Shown here: positions 33,723-43,059 of the stretch, one piece after another
Position numbering within the stretch: position 1 is the first letter of the stretch
How the letters are laid out: each line of letters begins with the position of its first letter
Assembly: GCF_029433095.1 (NCBI RefSeq)
Contig: NZ_JARNTX010000001.1
Span: 1 to 64,000, forward strand
Direction of reading: 5' to 3'
DNA: 64,000 bases
Origin: Hymenobacter sp. YC55
Lineage (GTDB): Bacteria > Bacteroidota > Bacteroidia > Cytophagales > Hymenobacteraceae
The notes under the pieces: model-generated
The model's input: the letters and a program-made list of their open reading frames with translations, nothing else
What the model was told of the DNA's origin: nothing
The model's database searches: none
Translations under genes and position numbers: made by a program

Positions 33723-34054
33723 GCCGTTAGCGGCTTTCGCTGTCCTCAGCAGTAGAGATGCGCTTACGCGTGTTTCTACCGCTCGGCAGCTGTGTAGGCC
33801 TGCAGGCGTATTGTATAAAGTTTTGCTGTCTGAGATAGTCGAACAATTAGCTGCGCCGTTACGACGTTTAGTGTCGCGCTCAGCAGGTACGTAGCACTAC
33901 GGTGCCGCTACTTGCGTAGCCAGCCAGACTTTCTGTGTGGCTTTTGCAAGCACGAGTGTTAAAGGTTTGTCGTTTAAGGAGCTTGCATCAACGAGAAGAT
34001 AACTTGCTTCGTCGTACTGGTGCCAGGGTAGGTCGTGCTTCCCTGAAACTTCCG
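33723..34054. other. Intergenic region between purH and mreB
   Basis: No gene is supported here. A short AAGCCG/CGGCTT hairpin at 33721-33736 after the purH stop is a weak terminator candidate. The rest holds only scattered small palindromes and leads into the mreB promoter. Confidence 0.5.
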
Positions 34055-34062
34055 TACTTTTG
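34055..34062 (+). promoter_or_regulatory. -7 element (TACTTTTG) before mreB
   Basis: An exact TAnnTTTG match 57 bases before the mreB ATG. The -33 TTG is not obvious. Confidence 0.5.
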
Positions 34063-34118
34063 CCCCACTTTTTGCACAAGTGAATCTTTGCTTGTGCCCA
34101 TTTTCTCGCCGTCAACTA

Positions 34119-35144
34119 ATGGGTTTCTTCAACTTCCTAACCAGCGACATCGCCATCGACCTGGGTACGGCCAATACGCTCATCATCCACAACGACAAAA
34201 TTGTAGTGGATGAGCCGAGCATTATCGCGAAAGACCGTACCACCAATAAAGTAATCGCCGTAGGTCGTCAGGCGCAGCAAATGCACGAAAAGACCCACGA
34301 TAATATCAGAACTATTCGTCCTCTTAAAGACGGTGTAATTGCCGATTTCCACGCTGCCGAGGAAATGATCAAGGGGATGATCAAAATGATTGACACGCGG
34401 AACCGGTTGTTTCAGCCTTCGCACCGCATGGTTATCTGCATTCCGTCGGGTATTACGGAAGTAGAGAAACGCGCCGTGCGGGACTCCGCCGAGCACGCTG
34501 GCGCCAAAGAGGTTTGGATGATTCAGGAGCCGATGGCCGCTGCCATTGGTATTGGCATCGATGTAGAGCAGCCCATCGGCTCGATGATTATCGACATCGG
34601 GGGTGGTACCACCGAAATTGCTGTTATCGCGCTGTCGGGTATCGTCTGCGACCAATCCATCAAAACGGCCGGCGACGTTTTCAACCAAGACATCCTCGAC
34701 TACATGCGCCGCCAGCACAACCTGCTGATTGGTGAGCGCAGTGCCGAGCGCATTAAGATAGAAGTTGGCGCGGCCCTCACCGAGCTGGAAATCACGCCGC
34801 CCGACTTCGAAGTGCGCGGCCGTGACCTGATGACCGGCATCCCGAAGGTTATCAAAGTAACCTCGTCGGAAATTGCCATTGCTCTCGACAAGTCGGTGGC
34901 CAAAATCGAAGAGGCTGTACTGAAGGCGCTGGAAATCAGCCCGCCCGAATTGTCGGCCGACATCTACGAAAACGGCATTCATCTGACCGGTGGCGGGGCG
35001 CTGCTGCGCGGCTTAGACAAGCGCTTGGCCGTTAAAACCAAGTTGCCCATCCACATTGCCGAAGATCCACTGCGGGCCGTGGTGCGTGGCACCGGCAAAG
35101 CCATCAAAGACATTCAGGCCTTCAGAGGCGTACTGCTTACCTAA
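34119..35144 (+). CDS. mreB: Rod shape-determining protein MreB
   Basis: A 341-residue bacterial actin. The phosphate-binding segments are clear: DIAIDLGTANTLI near residues 8-20 and IIDIGGGTTEIAVIALSG near 157-174, plus the adenosine motif HLTGGGALLRGLD. It forms membrane-bound filaments that guide the elongation machinery. The ATG at 34119 starts with GFFNFLTSDIAID, whose short amphipathic opening is typical. It is the first gene of a five-gene elongation locus (mreB, mreC, mreD, mrdA, rodA). Confidence 0.96.
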   Translation: MGFFNFLTSDIAIDLGTANTLIIHNDKIVVDEPSIIAKDRTTNKVIAVGRQAQQMHEKTHDNIRTIRPLKDGVIADFHAAEEMIKGMIKMIDTRNRLFQPSHRMVICIPSGITEVEKRAVRDSAEHAGAKEVWMIQEPMAAAIGIGIDVEQPIGSMIIDIGGGTTEIAVIALSGIVCDQSIKTAGDVFNQDILDYMRRQHNLLIGERSAERIKIEVGAALTELEITPPDFEVRGRDLMTGIPKVIKVTSSEIAIALDKSVAKIEEAVLKALEISPPELSADIYENGIHLTGGGALLRGLDKRLAVKTKLPIHIAEDPLRAVVRGTGKAIKDIQAFRGVLLT

Positions 35145-35148
35145 TCCG

Positions 35149-35222
35149 ATGAAGAGTGAAGAGTGAGGGGTGAAGAGGTTGGACGTTTGCCAATTCTTCA
35201 TTCCTCACTTTTTGCTCTTCAT
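35149..35222. repeat. Imperfect inverted repeat between mreB and mreC
   Basis: Left arm ATGAAGAGTGAAGAGTGAGG (35149-35168) pairs with CCTCACTTTTTGCTCTTCAT (35203-35222) with three mismatches. GAAGAG/GAGTGA units are repeated within the arms. It occupies nearly the whole gap between the mreB stop and the mreC start. Confidence 0.7.
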
Positions 35223-35233
35223 TTTTCATTGAC

Positions 35234-36163
35234 ATGAGGAATTTGTTCGCTTTCCTGTTTCGCTACCGAGGCTTGCTCGTGTTTGCGCTGCTGGAAATTG
35301 CGAGCTTATACTTGTTGATTCGCAACAGCACCTACCAGCGGGCGGCGTTCTTCAACTCGGCCAACACCTACGTGGGGCAAATCCTGGCAACCCGCAACCG
35401 CATCTACGACTACTTTCAGCTAGAAAGCATCAACCAACGACTGGTACAGGAAAACGCGGCCCTACGGCAGCAACTCTACAGCAGCGACCTTAGCCACCGC
35501 CAGTCCGATAGTTTGCCCGTGCCCCAAGACAGCGTTTCGCGGGTACGGTTGGCCCGCCTAAGTCACCCCGATTCCTTGTTGCTTGGTTTGCGCACACTGC
35601 CCACCCGCGACCCGGATTATCCACTTATTCCGGCCCGGGTTGTGAATAACACCATGCGCCGTGTGGATAACTACCTGACTTTGAATGTGGGCAACCGCGA
35701 CGGAGTGCGCAGCGGCATGGGCGTGCTGTCGGCGGCTGGAGTAGTAGGCCGGGTGAAGGTGGTGAGCGAACAGTTTGCCACCGTCACCTCGTTGCTGCAC
35801 TCCAAAACGTTTATCTCCGCCAAGATCAAGCGCGACAACACCTTCGGCAGCATCAAGTGGCTCGGCGACGATCCTACGCACGCTTTGCTCGACAACATTC
35901 CGCGCCAAAATAAGCTGGTTCGCGGCGACACCATCGTGACGTCCGGCTACAACGCGGTGTTTCCTGAAGGTGTCCTGATTGGGGTCGTTGATTCGTTTTT
36001 GAAAGAGCCCGACAAAAATTTCTGGACCGTGCGGGTACGGCTGGCCGTGAATTTTTCGAATCTGGAGTACGTGTACGTGGTCAATCCCCGGCTGAAAGCC
36101 GAGCGGGATACGTTGGAAGCACGCGCAGGCATCAAGCCAGAGGTAGGGGAGGAGCGGCCATGA
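35234..36163 (+). CDS. mreC: Rod shape-determining protein MreC
   Basis: A 309-residue bitopic protein: a membrane helix near residues 12-28, a coiled coil (about 65-85, NQRLVQENAALRQQL), then the beta-rich periplasmic MreC domain (AARVVNNTMRRVDNYLTLNVG-type core, GVLSAAGVVGRV, GDTIVTSGYNAVFPEG). It connects MreB to PBP2 and RodA in the elongasome. Its stop overlaps the mreD start by four bases (ATGA). Confidence 0.94.
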   Translation: MRNLFAFLFRYRGLLVFALLEIASLYLLIRNSTYQRAAFFNSANTYVGQILATRNRIYDYFQLESINQRLVQENAALRQQLYSSDLSHRQSDSLPVPQDSVSRVRLARLSHPDSLLLGLRTLPTRDPDYPLIPARVVNNTMRRVDNYLTLNVGNRDGVRSGMGVLSAAGVVGRVKVVSEQFATVTSLLHSKTFISAKIKRDNTFGSIKWLGDDPTHALLDNIPRQNKLVRGDTIVTSGYNAVFPEGVLIGVVDSFLKEPDKNFWTVRVRLAVNFSNLEYVYVVNPRLKAERDTLEARAGIKPEVGEERP

Positions 36164-36690
36164 AGGGAGTAGGATCCATCGTGTTGCAACTGCTGCGCTT
36201 CGTCTTCTTCGCGGGCGTACACATGCTACTAGTGAGTCGGCTACCGACGCTTTTCGAGCTGGGCTGGTGCTTTTTCTATTTGGGGTTTCTGCTGTTTCTG
36301 CCCATCGGCACTTCCATCGTCTTGCAACTGGTGCTCGGCTTTGGCATGGGTTTGCTGATGGACATCTTCTACGACACAGGCGGCGTGCACGCGGCTGCGG
36401 CCGTGCTCCTGTGTTACCTCCGCCCCTGGGTATTGCGCCTGCTCACGCCCCGCGACGGCTACGAGGCCTCCGACTCAGTGAATGTGCACCAGATGGGCGG
36501 GCAGTGGTTTGTGGTGTATATGGTGCTGCTAGTGGGGTTGCATCACTTAGCCTTTTTCCTGCTAGAACTCGGTAGTTTCCGGGCCTTTGGCCTTACGCTC
36601 GTGAAAGTGGTGGTAAGCACCCTTTTTACGGGACTCACGCTGCTCATCGTGCAGCTAATTTTCTTTCCCACGCGTCGTCGCGGCCGATAG
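36160..36690 (+). CDS. mreD: Rod shape-determining protein MreD-like membrane protein
   Basis: A 176-residue protein with about five membrane helices (LRFVFFAGVHMLLVSRL, FFYLGFLLFLPIG, LGFGMGLLMDIFYDTGGVHAAAAVLLCYL). The size, topology and fused position with mreC identify it as MreD; primary sequence is poorly conserved in this family. GLLMDIFYDTGGVHA is a helix-loop segment often seen in Bacteroidota MreD. Confidence 0.9.
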   Translation: MKGVGSIVLQLLRFVFFAGVHMLLVSRLPTLFELGWCFFYLGFLLFLPIGTSIVLQLVLGFGMGLLMDIFYDTGGVHAAAAVLLCYLRPWVLRLLTPRDGYEASDSVNVHQMGGQWFVVYMVLLVGLHHLAFFLLELGSFRAFGLTLVKVVVSTLFTGLTLLIVQLIFFPTRRRGR

Positions 36691-36788
36691 CACCAAGTTT
36701 CGAACAGCGTAGAAGAGCAAAGGAAGGAAAAGTACGCAATGCGGAACGGCCCCAACGCCTCCTGTGTGCGGCTGTTGCCAAAGGAACG

Positions 36789-36906
36789 GTCATGCTGAGC
36801 GCAGTGTAACGAAGCCGAAGCATCTCGCTAGTGTGGTAAACTCCTCTTAGCAGTTCAACGATTCGAGCGAGATGCTTCGGCTTCGTTACACTGCGCTCAG
36901 CATGAC
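36789..36906. repeat. Long palindromic intergenic repeat, family B
   Basis: A perfect 41-base inverted repeat: the left arm (36789-36829) begins GTCATGCTGAGCGCAGTGTA and the right arm (36866-36906) is its exact complement; the loop is 36 bases. It lies between mreD and mrdA. Its ends (GTCATGCTGAGC) resemble those of the family A repeats and of the hairpin at 43060-43098. Confidence 0.88.
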
Positions 36907-37007
36907 AGTAGTATCACAACGTCAGCACGCGAAATACTTCGATTCCGTTGCGCATGACATAAGAGTTCTTTTCTGCCTCACTCACGGAGGCAGTCACTCT
37001 CTGGTGT

Positions 37008-37015
37008 ATCTTTGT
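37008..37015 (+). promoter_or_regulatory. -7 element (TATCTTTG) before mrdA
   Basis: An exact TAnnTTTG motif 48 bases before the mrdA start and after the palindrome at 36789-36906, suggesting that mrdA-rodA can be transcribed separately from mreBCD. Confidence 0.5.
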
Positions 37016-37063
37016 GAATCCGGCCGGGTGGCCGCAAATGCTTTCTAATCAGAATATACGGCT

Positions 37064-38905
37064 TTGCAATACCTAGAAGGACGGCGGTATGTGGTGATGG
37101 CTATTTTCCTGGTGGTGGCTATCACCTTTGGCGCCCGTCTATTTTACATTCAAGTGCTCGACGGTAGCTACAAGCTGGCCGCCGACCGCAACACGCTTCA
37201 GCGCATCGTGCAGGTGCCGTACCGTGGCCTGATCTACGACCGCAACAACCAGTTGCTGGTGCAGAACACCCCGGTCTACGACCTGATGGTGGTGCCGCGT
37301 GAGGTGAAACAGCTAGACACGTTGCGCTTTTGTGAGCTATTGCAACTGCCGCTCGAGGAAGTGCGCGAAGGGTTGAAAGCGGCGCGTAGCTACAGCCGCG
37401 TGAAAGCGTCGCCACTGGTTCAGAACCTGAGCACGCGCGAACTGGCAACCATCCAAGACAACCTAATCGATTTTCCTGGCTTCAGCATAAAGGCCCGCAT
37501 GGCGCGCTCATACCGCACCGAGAACATGGCCCACGCGCTAGGCTACGTAGGCTCTATCACGCCTGGGCTGCTGCAAAGTGAGCGGTTTGCAAAATACCTG
37601 CCCGGCGATTTTGTGGGTGTTAACGGCCTGGAATCGTTTTACGAGCAGCAGTTGATGGGCCGCCGCGGGGTGCAGTACAAAATGGTGAACGTACGCGGCA
37701 TCGAGAAGGGCGCTTTTCGAAACGGTGAGTTCGACACCCTGTCGGTGGCCGGGCAGGACTTGCATACCAGCATTGACATCGAGCTGCAGAAATACGGCGA
37801 GATGCTGATGAAAAACAAACGCGGCTACATCGTGGCCATCGAACCGAAGACCGGTGAAATCCTGGCCATGGTATCGGCGCCCGCCTACGAACCCTCTATT
37901 CTGACGGGCAAGGGCATGGGCAACCGCTACATGGAATTGCAGAACGATACCACCAAGCCTCTCTTCAACCGCCCTTTGATGGCGAAGTACTCGCCTGGCT
38001 CGGTATTCAAAGTGGTAAACGAGCTGGTAGCGTTGCAAATGGGTGTAGTAACGCCGCAAACGGCTTTCGACTGCAACTGGAAGCTGGTGCGGTGCACTCA
38101 CCGCCACGAGTACCCAAGCAACGTAGGCATTGCCATCAAGCAGAGCTGCAACCCGTATTTCTACCAGGTGATGCGGGCTGCCGTACTGCGTGGCCGCTCT
38201 GCCAACCGCTTCGAAGATTCCCGCTTGGGGCTAGCCGATTGGCGAAACAAAGTAATGGCCTTTGGGCTGGGTGATAAGCTAGGCGTTGATATCCGGAGCG
38301 AGATTGGGGGGCTGGTGCCCTCTCCGGAGTACTATGACAAACGCCTTAAGACCCGCCGCTGGAACTACAAAACAGTGTATTCGCTCAGCATTGGGCAGGG
38401 CGAGTTGAGCGTTACGGGTTTGCAAATGGCCAATATTATGGCCATTGTCGCCAATCGGGGATGGTACTACACGCCGCATTTCGTGCGGGGTGTTGGTACT
38501 GGTGGTCCGTTGCCGCAGTACACTGTGCGCCACACGGTGGGAGTTGATGCGCAGCATTTTGAAGCCATAATTCCGGGTATGCAGGCCGTAGTGGATGGCC
38601 GTGGTGGTACTGGCGAAAATGCTTCCTTGCTGGATGTAGGTATTTCAGTGGCTGGCAAAACGGGTACCGTACAGAACTACCACGGCGAAGACCACGCCAC
38701 CTTCGCAGCTTTCGCGCCGGCCGAAGACCCCAAAATTGCCATTGCCGTTTTCATTGAAAATGCTGGTTTCGGGGGTTCTTCCGCTGCTCCTATGGCATCT
38801 TTGATGATGGAGAAATATCTGCGCGGGAAAGTAGCGCCGTGGCGGCACCGCTGGGAAGTTTGGCTGCAAAGCCCCGCCAGCCGGTTTATCAGGCGTCACC
38901 GCTAG
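37064..38905 (+). CDS. mrdA: Penicillin-binding protein 2
   Basis: A 613-residue transpeptidase of the elongasome. An N-terminal membrane helix (about 10-30) precedes the PBP dimerisation region (YRGLIYDRNNQLLVQN) and the transpeptidase domain with SxxK (Ser313-Val-Phe-Lys316 in SPGSVFK), SxN (Ser361-Cys-Asn363) and KTG (Lys532-Thr-Gly534). It cross-links peptidoglycan with RodA as partner glycosyltransferase. The start is TTG: a stop lies in frame at 37046, no ATG is available in between, and MQYLEGRRYVV matches the family opening. Confidence 0.93.
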   Translation: MQYLEGRRYVVMAIFLVVAITFGARLFYIQVLDGSYKLAADRNTLQRIVQVPYRGLIYDRNNQLLVQNTPVYDLMVVPREVKQLDTLRFCELLQLPLEEVREGLKAARSYSRVKASPLVQNLSTRELATIQDNLIDFPGFSIKARMARSYRTENMAHALGYVGSITPGLLQSERFAKYLPGDFVGVNGLESFYEQQLMGRRGVQYKMVNVRGIEKGAFRNGEFDTLSVAGQDLHTSIDIELQKYGEMLMKNKRGYIVAIEPKTGEILAMVSAPAYEPSILTGKGMGNRYMELQNDTTKPLFNRPLMAKYSPGSVFKVVNELVALQMGVVTPQTAFDCNWKLVRCTHRHEYPSNVGIAIKQSCNPYFYQVMRAAVLRGRSANRFEDSRLGLADWRNKVMAFGLGDKLGVDIRSEIGGLVPSPEYYDKRLKTRRWNYKTVYSLSIGQGELSVTGLQMANIMAIVANRGWYYTPHFVRGVGTGGPLPQYTVRHTVGVDAQHFEAIIPGMQAVVDGRGGTGENASLLDVGISVAGKTGTVQNYHGEDHATFAAFAPAEDPKIAIAVFIENAGFGGSSAAPMASLMMEKYLRGKVAPWRHRWEVWLQSPASRFIRRHR

Positions 38906-39002
38906 CAGCTTATCCGGCTGGCTAGTCAGTACCTCTAAATAATTTAACAGATGAACTTCACTGCAGCGTCTGCTGCCCGGTCATCCTCAATACCTATCCA
39001 AA

Positions 39003-40298
39003 ATGCCCACCTCTCCAGCTAGATACTCGCGCAGCCTCGATTGGGTGACTGTGCTCATCTACCTGCTGATGGTTGGCCTGGGCTGGCTCAGCGTGTACGC
39101 GGCCAGCTACTCGCCCGATGCGCCCGCCGACCCCCTGCGCAACCTCAGCTTCTCGGAGCTGATGGCTTTCAACTGGTTCAAGCAAATCCTGTGGATTGGT
39201 ACCGCGCTGGCGCTTATTGTCGTGCTGGTGGTTATCGACTATAAGGCCTACGATACGTTTGCTTTCGTGCTGTATGGGGGCATGATTGTGCTGCTGCTGG
39301 TCACGATGGTGGTGGCCCGACCCATTGCGGGGTCGCGCTCCTGGCTGGAGCTGGGGCCCGTGCGCCTGCAGCCCGCCGAATTTGCTAAGTTCACGACGGC
39401 CTTGGTGGTGTCGAGGTTTATGGCCAGCATCAATCTGCGCCAGCAAAACTTCCGCGACCAGCTCGTGCTGGCCGGACTTACGCTATTGCCCCCGCTGCTG
39501 ATTCTGGCTTCCAATGAAACTGGGCAGGCACTGGTGTTTGGGGCTTTTCTGCTGGCCTATTTCCGGGAAGGTATGTCGCCGCTGATTCTGCTGATTCTGG
39601 CCGCGGCAGGCATAATTCTGATACTAGCGTTGCTGGTGCCTAAGCTGTGGCTGGTGGGCGTGTTTACCCTAATATTGGGGTTGGTACTAGGGCTCAACCG
39701 CAAAGCACTGCGCCACCATTTGCCGCTTTCCTTGAGCGTGTGGGCGGTGGTTATCGGGATGGTGTTTGGGGTTGACTTCTTTTTCAATAATGTGCTTCAG
39801 GCGCACCAGCGCAAGCGCATCGAGGTGCTTATCAACCCCTCCGCCGACCCGTTGGGCGTAGGCTGGAACGTCACTCAGTCCAAGATTGCCATTGGCTCCG
39901 GTGGCTTACTAGGCAAAGGCTTCTTGCAAGGCACGCAAACCAAATTCGACTTTGTGCCCGAACAGAGCACCGACTTTATTTTCTGTACCGTAGGGGAGGA
40001 GTGGGGCTGGTTGGGTTCTACTGCCGTCATCATCCTGTTTATGGTTCTGCTGTGGCGCATTCTGTACGTGGCGGAGCGGCAGAAATCGGTGTTTGGCCGC
40101 ACCTATGGGTATTGTGTGGCCAGTATCTTCTTTTTTCACTTTGCCATAAACGTTGGTATGACCATTGGGCTGGCGCCGGTAGTTGGTATTCCGCTGCCTT
40201 TCTTTAGCTACGGGGGCTCGTCGTTGTGGTCTTTCACCACGCTTCTGTTTATTTTGCTGGGCATCGATGCCTACCGTAAGCAGGATTTAGAGCGGTAG
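39003..40298 (+). CDS. rodA: Rod shape-determining protein RodA
   Basis: A 431-residue SEDS-family membrane protein with about ten helices. Conserved parts are ARPIAGSRSWLELGPVRLQPAE, the large periplasmic loop with QSKIAIGSGGLLGKGFLQGTQTK and FVPEQSTDFIF, and PFFSYGGSSLW near the end. It polymerises lipid II and works with PBP2, whose gene is 97 bases upstream. Confidence 0.95.
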   Translation: MPTSPARYSRSLDWVTVLIYLLMVGLGWLSVYAASYSPDAPADPLRNLSFSELMAFNWFKQILWIGTALALIVVLVVIDYKAYDTFAFVLYGGMIVLLLVTMVVARPIAGSRSWLELGPVRLQPAEFAKFTTALVVSRFMASINLRQQNFRDQLVLAGLTLLPPLLILASNETGQALVFGAFLLAYFREGMSPLILLILAAAGIILILALLVPKLWLVGVFTLILGLVLGLNRKALRHHLPLSLSVWAVVIGMVFGVDFFFNNVLQAHQRKRIEVLINPSADPLGVGWNVTQSKIAIGSGGLLGKGFLQGTQTKFDFVPEQSTDFIFCTVGEEWGWLGSTAVIILFMVLLWRILYVAERQKSVFGRTYGYCVASIFFFHFAINVGMTIGLAPVVGIPLPFFSYGGSSLWSFTTLLFILLGIDAYRKQDLER

Positions 40299-40347
40299 AT
40301 GCCCGTAGCCCGCGAGCTGCGTTTTTCTCTACTTTGCGCTGCTGCCC

Positions 40348-41937
40348 TTGCCACTTGCTTCTTCTGTTGTTGCCACGCCGCTAGGCTTTGTAGGTTCTAA
40401 GCGGGCAGAATGGTTGGTTATCGGGTTGTTGACGGGCCTGTGTTTGCTGTTGCCAACCCACAACTCCACGCTCGACGCCTGGTACTATGCTGCTTGCGTC
40501 CGGCACGGGCACGAGTTGTTTCAGCCGCACCACTTGCTCTACAACGCGGTGGGTTGGCTGTGGCTGCGTATGCTGCCAGCGCAGGTAGATGTGTTGGCGG
40601 CCCTCAAGGTTCTCAACGCTTTGGCGTTTGGCGGTTGCCTGCTGGTGCTGCGCGACTTACTGCGCCGGGTAGGCGGCGCTACTGCTCCCGTTGCGGGTTG
40701 GCTACTGGTGGTAGGCAGCAGCTTCGGCATGCTGCGTTTCGCCACTGAAAACGAGACCTACATTCTGCCCCTGCTGCTTTCTTTGTTGGCTAGCCGGAGT
40801 TGGTGGCGAGCTGCGCTGGAAAATAAAAGTCGGCAGTGGATTACGGCTGGCGGGTGGGCCGCCGCTGCTGCGTTGCTTCACCAGATTCATGCATTTTGGT
40901 GGCTGGCTTTGCTGCTCGGTACGCTAACCGCAGGGCCTGTTGGTCGTTGGCGCAAAGTGGTACTGTATGTGTTGCCGGCACTGGTAGTACCGTTGGCTTA
41001 CATGGCGGCAATGCCGAGCTGGAAGCTGCCATTTACCCCGCTTGCTTTCTGGCACTTTGTATTCCACGACTTGTACACTGGCCACGCGGGTGCCCGGCCT
41101 TCGGGCCGTACGTTGCTACTGACGACTATCAATCTGATTCGCACGTTTGGGCAGGTGCACGGTTCCACGCTGGCCTTGCTGAAGCGCTGGCCCGCTCCAG
41201 GAGGTTTGGCGCTACTGAGTGCGGTGCTGATGCTGCTGGCCTTTCGGAGACTATGGAAAACTCGACGCGCAGGTGCCTCTGGGTTTTTAGGAAGTTTCCC
41301 GCAGGTTTTTCCTGCTTCGGCTGTAGTGCCCCAGCGACTGTTTTGGCGTACACATTTGCTGGCCTTGGCTCTACAAGTGGGGTGTGCAGTCTGGGCAGAA
41401 GGCAACGCCGAATTTATGGTAATGTTACCGGCGTTGCTGGCGCTTTTGCTGGTGAACATGCCAGATATAGACGCCGCTTTGCCCTGGGCTGGCACTTCCT
41501 TGCTGCTCTGGAACCTCACGTTTGGGTTGTTGCCCGCTTATGCGCTGCGCCTCACCAATACAGCTCCGTTGCTAGCCCGCATCCAGCAGGAGCCAGGGGC
41601 TTGGTGGCTGCTAGCCGATCCCAACCTTATTCTGAATCAGCTTCATTATCATACTGGGCAGGCTACCGGCCCTGCCAATGTGCTACCCGCGCCCGCGCTC
41701 TTAGTGCAGCGGCCGGGCCAGTCGCCAGCGCGCTTCCGGGCATGGCTGGCAGCGCGCCGGGCAGCTGGGCAACACGTTTACACCGATGCCCTCGGCGGCC
41801 CCAATCTCCTCGACCGCGCCCGCCTCACCCAAGGTGGCGACGAAGTCCAACGACAGTTACTAACGGGCTACCGCCTCGCCCGCATCGATTCTTTCGCTAC
41901 GTCTTTCGGACCTGTGTATCTAACAGAAATCGAGTAG
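40348..41937 (+). CDS. Polytopic membrane protein, possible GT-C glycosyltransferase
   Basis: A 529-residue protein with about ten to eleven membrane helices and a soluble C-terminal region (about 435-529). The first periplasmic loop contains STLDAWYYAACVRHG with an Asp and HHLLYNAVGWLW, and ENETYILPLLL follows; this layout is like that of GT-C enzymes that use a polyprenyl-phosphate sugar, but no diagnostic motif settles it. The start is TTG at 40348, since no ATG is available in frame. It follows rodA by 49 bases and is convergent with the next gene; their stops are seven bases apart. The function is unknown. Confidence 0.7.
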   Translation: MPLASSVVATPLGFVGSKRAEWLVIGLLTGLCLLLPTHNSTLDAWYYAACVRHGHELFQPHHLLYNAVGWLWLRMLPAQVDVLAALKVLNALAFGGCLLVLRDLLRRVGGATAPVAGWLLVVGSSFGMLRFATENETYILPLLLSLLASRSWWRAALENKSRQWITAGGWAAAAALLHQIHAFWWLALLLGTLTAGPVGRWRKVVLYVLPALVVPLAYMAAMPSWKLPFTPLAFWHFVFHDLYTGHAGARPSGRTLLLTTINLIRTFGQVHGSTLALLKRWPAPGGLALLSAVLMLLAFRRLWKTRRAGASGFLGSFPQVFPASAVVPQRLFWRTHLLALALQVGCAVWAEGNAEFMVMLPALLALLLVNMPDIDAALPWAGTSLLLWNLTFGLLPAYALRLTNTAPLLARIQQEPGAWWLLADPNLILNQLHYHTGQATGPANVLPAPALLVQRPGQSPARFRAWLAARRAAGQHVYTDALGGPNLLDRARLTQGGDEVQRQLLTGYRLARIDSFATSFGPVYLTEIE

Positions 41938-41944
41938 TAGGCCG

Positions 41945-42988
41945 CTACTTTTTCGAGGCAGGAGCATCTAGTTGCTTGATATCTAACTGCTGCGTGAGCA
42001 CCAGTGCAAAAGCCACCGCAAACACGGGTGCAGCTAAGAAACCCATGCGGCCCAAGTCGCTGGAAAGAAGCATGTGCACTACCACCACCGCCACAAAAGC
42101 TGCGCCTGACCAACCGAATTGCGTAACCCAGCCAGGAACCTGTCCGCGCCGCCAGCCGAGTAGGAGCGCCAGCCAAAAGAAACCGAACACACTGAATATT
42201 TCGCCAATTCCTTTCACCGAAAACAACCGGCGAAGCGAGTAACCTAAGTTTTCAATATGATCAAGCGCGTTGTGCACACTGGCTGCGGGCGGAGCACCAA
42301 TGCGGGTATCAATCCAGTACCGAACTCCAAAGGCCACTGCAGCGCCTAAAAGCAGCCACGCTAGCTGTACAGGCCACCGCAGCGCTCGGCGGCCAAATAC
42401 CAGCAACCACGGCACCAGAAACACAAACGACTCCTTGGCCAGCAACCCCAGCAATAGCACCCACACCAATACCGCCCCCGAGCTACTGCGGGCTGCATAA
42501 AACGCCAGCGCAAACACCAGGATATACAGACTGTCAACCAGCGGCAGTCCGCTCGTGTACACGGCCCACCGACTGCACAGCACGGCTACCACTGCCAGCG
42601 CTGCCGCTGCTACTGAGGCGCCGTACAGCCGACAAGTTTCGTACAAAACTAGGCCTGTGCCTGCCATGAGCAGCGTGTTGAGTAAGTAAAAGGCGAGCCG
42701 TAGCGGCCACTCGGTAGCAGCGCGCTGGGGCCAAATGCGGGCATACACTTGCTCGAGGGGCCAGGCTATAGCGGCCGCGGCAGCAGGCACCAGCACCCGG
42801 TAGCGTCGCGTCACGTTTACGTCGGCAAACTCGCCCCTAGCTATCCGCAGGTAGCTGCGGGTATCCAAGGAATGCGAGAAATCATAGTGCACGTACATCG
42901 TGTAAGCTGGCCCTGCCAGTACCCCTAGCGCCAGCAGATACACCAGCACCAGTTCCCGCCACCGCGCCTTCCTTATCGTCTTTAACAC
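41945..42988 (-). CDS. Polytopic membrane protein of unknown function
   Basis: A 347-residue protein with about nine helices and a GTG start at 42988. After the first helix comes HSLDTRSYLRIARGEFADV, then RRYRVLVPAAAAAIAWPLE: an Asp-containing first loop and a conserved YRxLxP-type segment, as found in GT-C-like membrane proteins. LLGLLAKESFVFLVPW is another family-like segment. It could be a sugar transferase acting with the neighbouring 40348 protein, but this is an inference from fold type only. Confidence 0.68.
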   Translation of the reverse strand: MLKTIRKARWRELVLVYLLALGVLAGPAYTMYVHYDFSHSLDTRSYLRIARGEFADVNVTRRYRVLVPAAAAAIAWPLEQVYARIWPQRAATEWPLRLAFYLLNTLLMAGTGLVLYETCRLYGASVAAAALAVVAVLCSRWAVYTSGLPLVDSLYILVFALAFYAARSSSGAVLVWVLLLGLLAKESFVFLVPWLLVFGRRALRWPVQLAWLLLGAAVAFGVRYWIDTRIGAPPAASVHNALDHIENLGYSLRRLFSVKGIGEIFSVFGFFWLALLLGWRRGQVPGWVTQFGWSGAAFVAVVVVHMLLSSDLGRMGFLAAPVFAVAFALVLTQQLDIKQLDAPASKK

Positions 42989-43059
42989 TAGGATGAGCTT
43001 TAAAATGAAATCAGTGTTTCACACCTAATGAGAGATGCACTAGGAACATACCCACAAAC

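Noticed and set aside
34137..34982. A 281-codon open frame on the minus strand opposite mreB
   Set aside because: It lies entirely inside mreB, which is certain, and its product looks like no protein family; it results from codon bias.
40836..42242. A 468-codon plus-strand frame across two membrane protein genes
   Set aside because: It overlaps the 40348 gene in another frame and is antisense to the 41945 gene; composition is Ala/Ser/Arg-rich with no domain.
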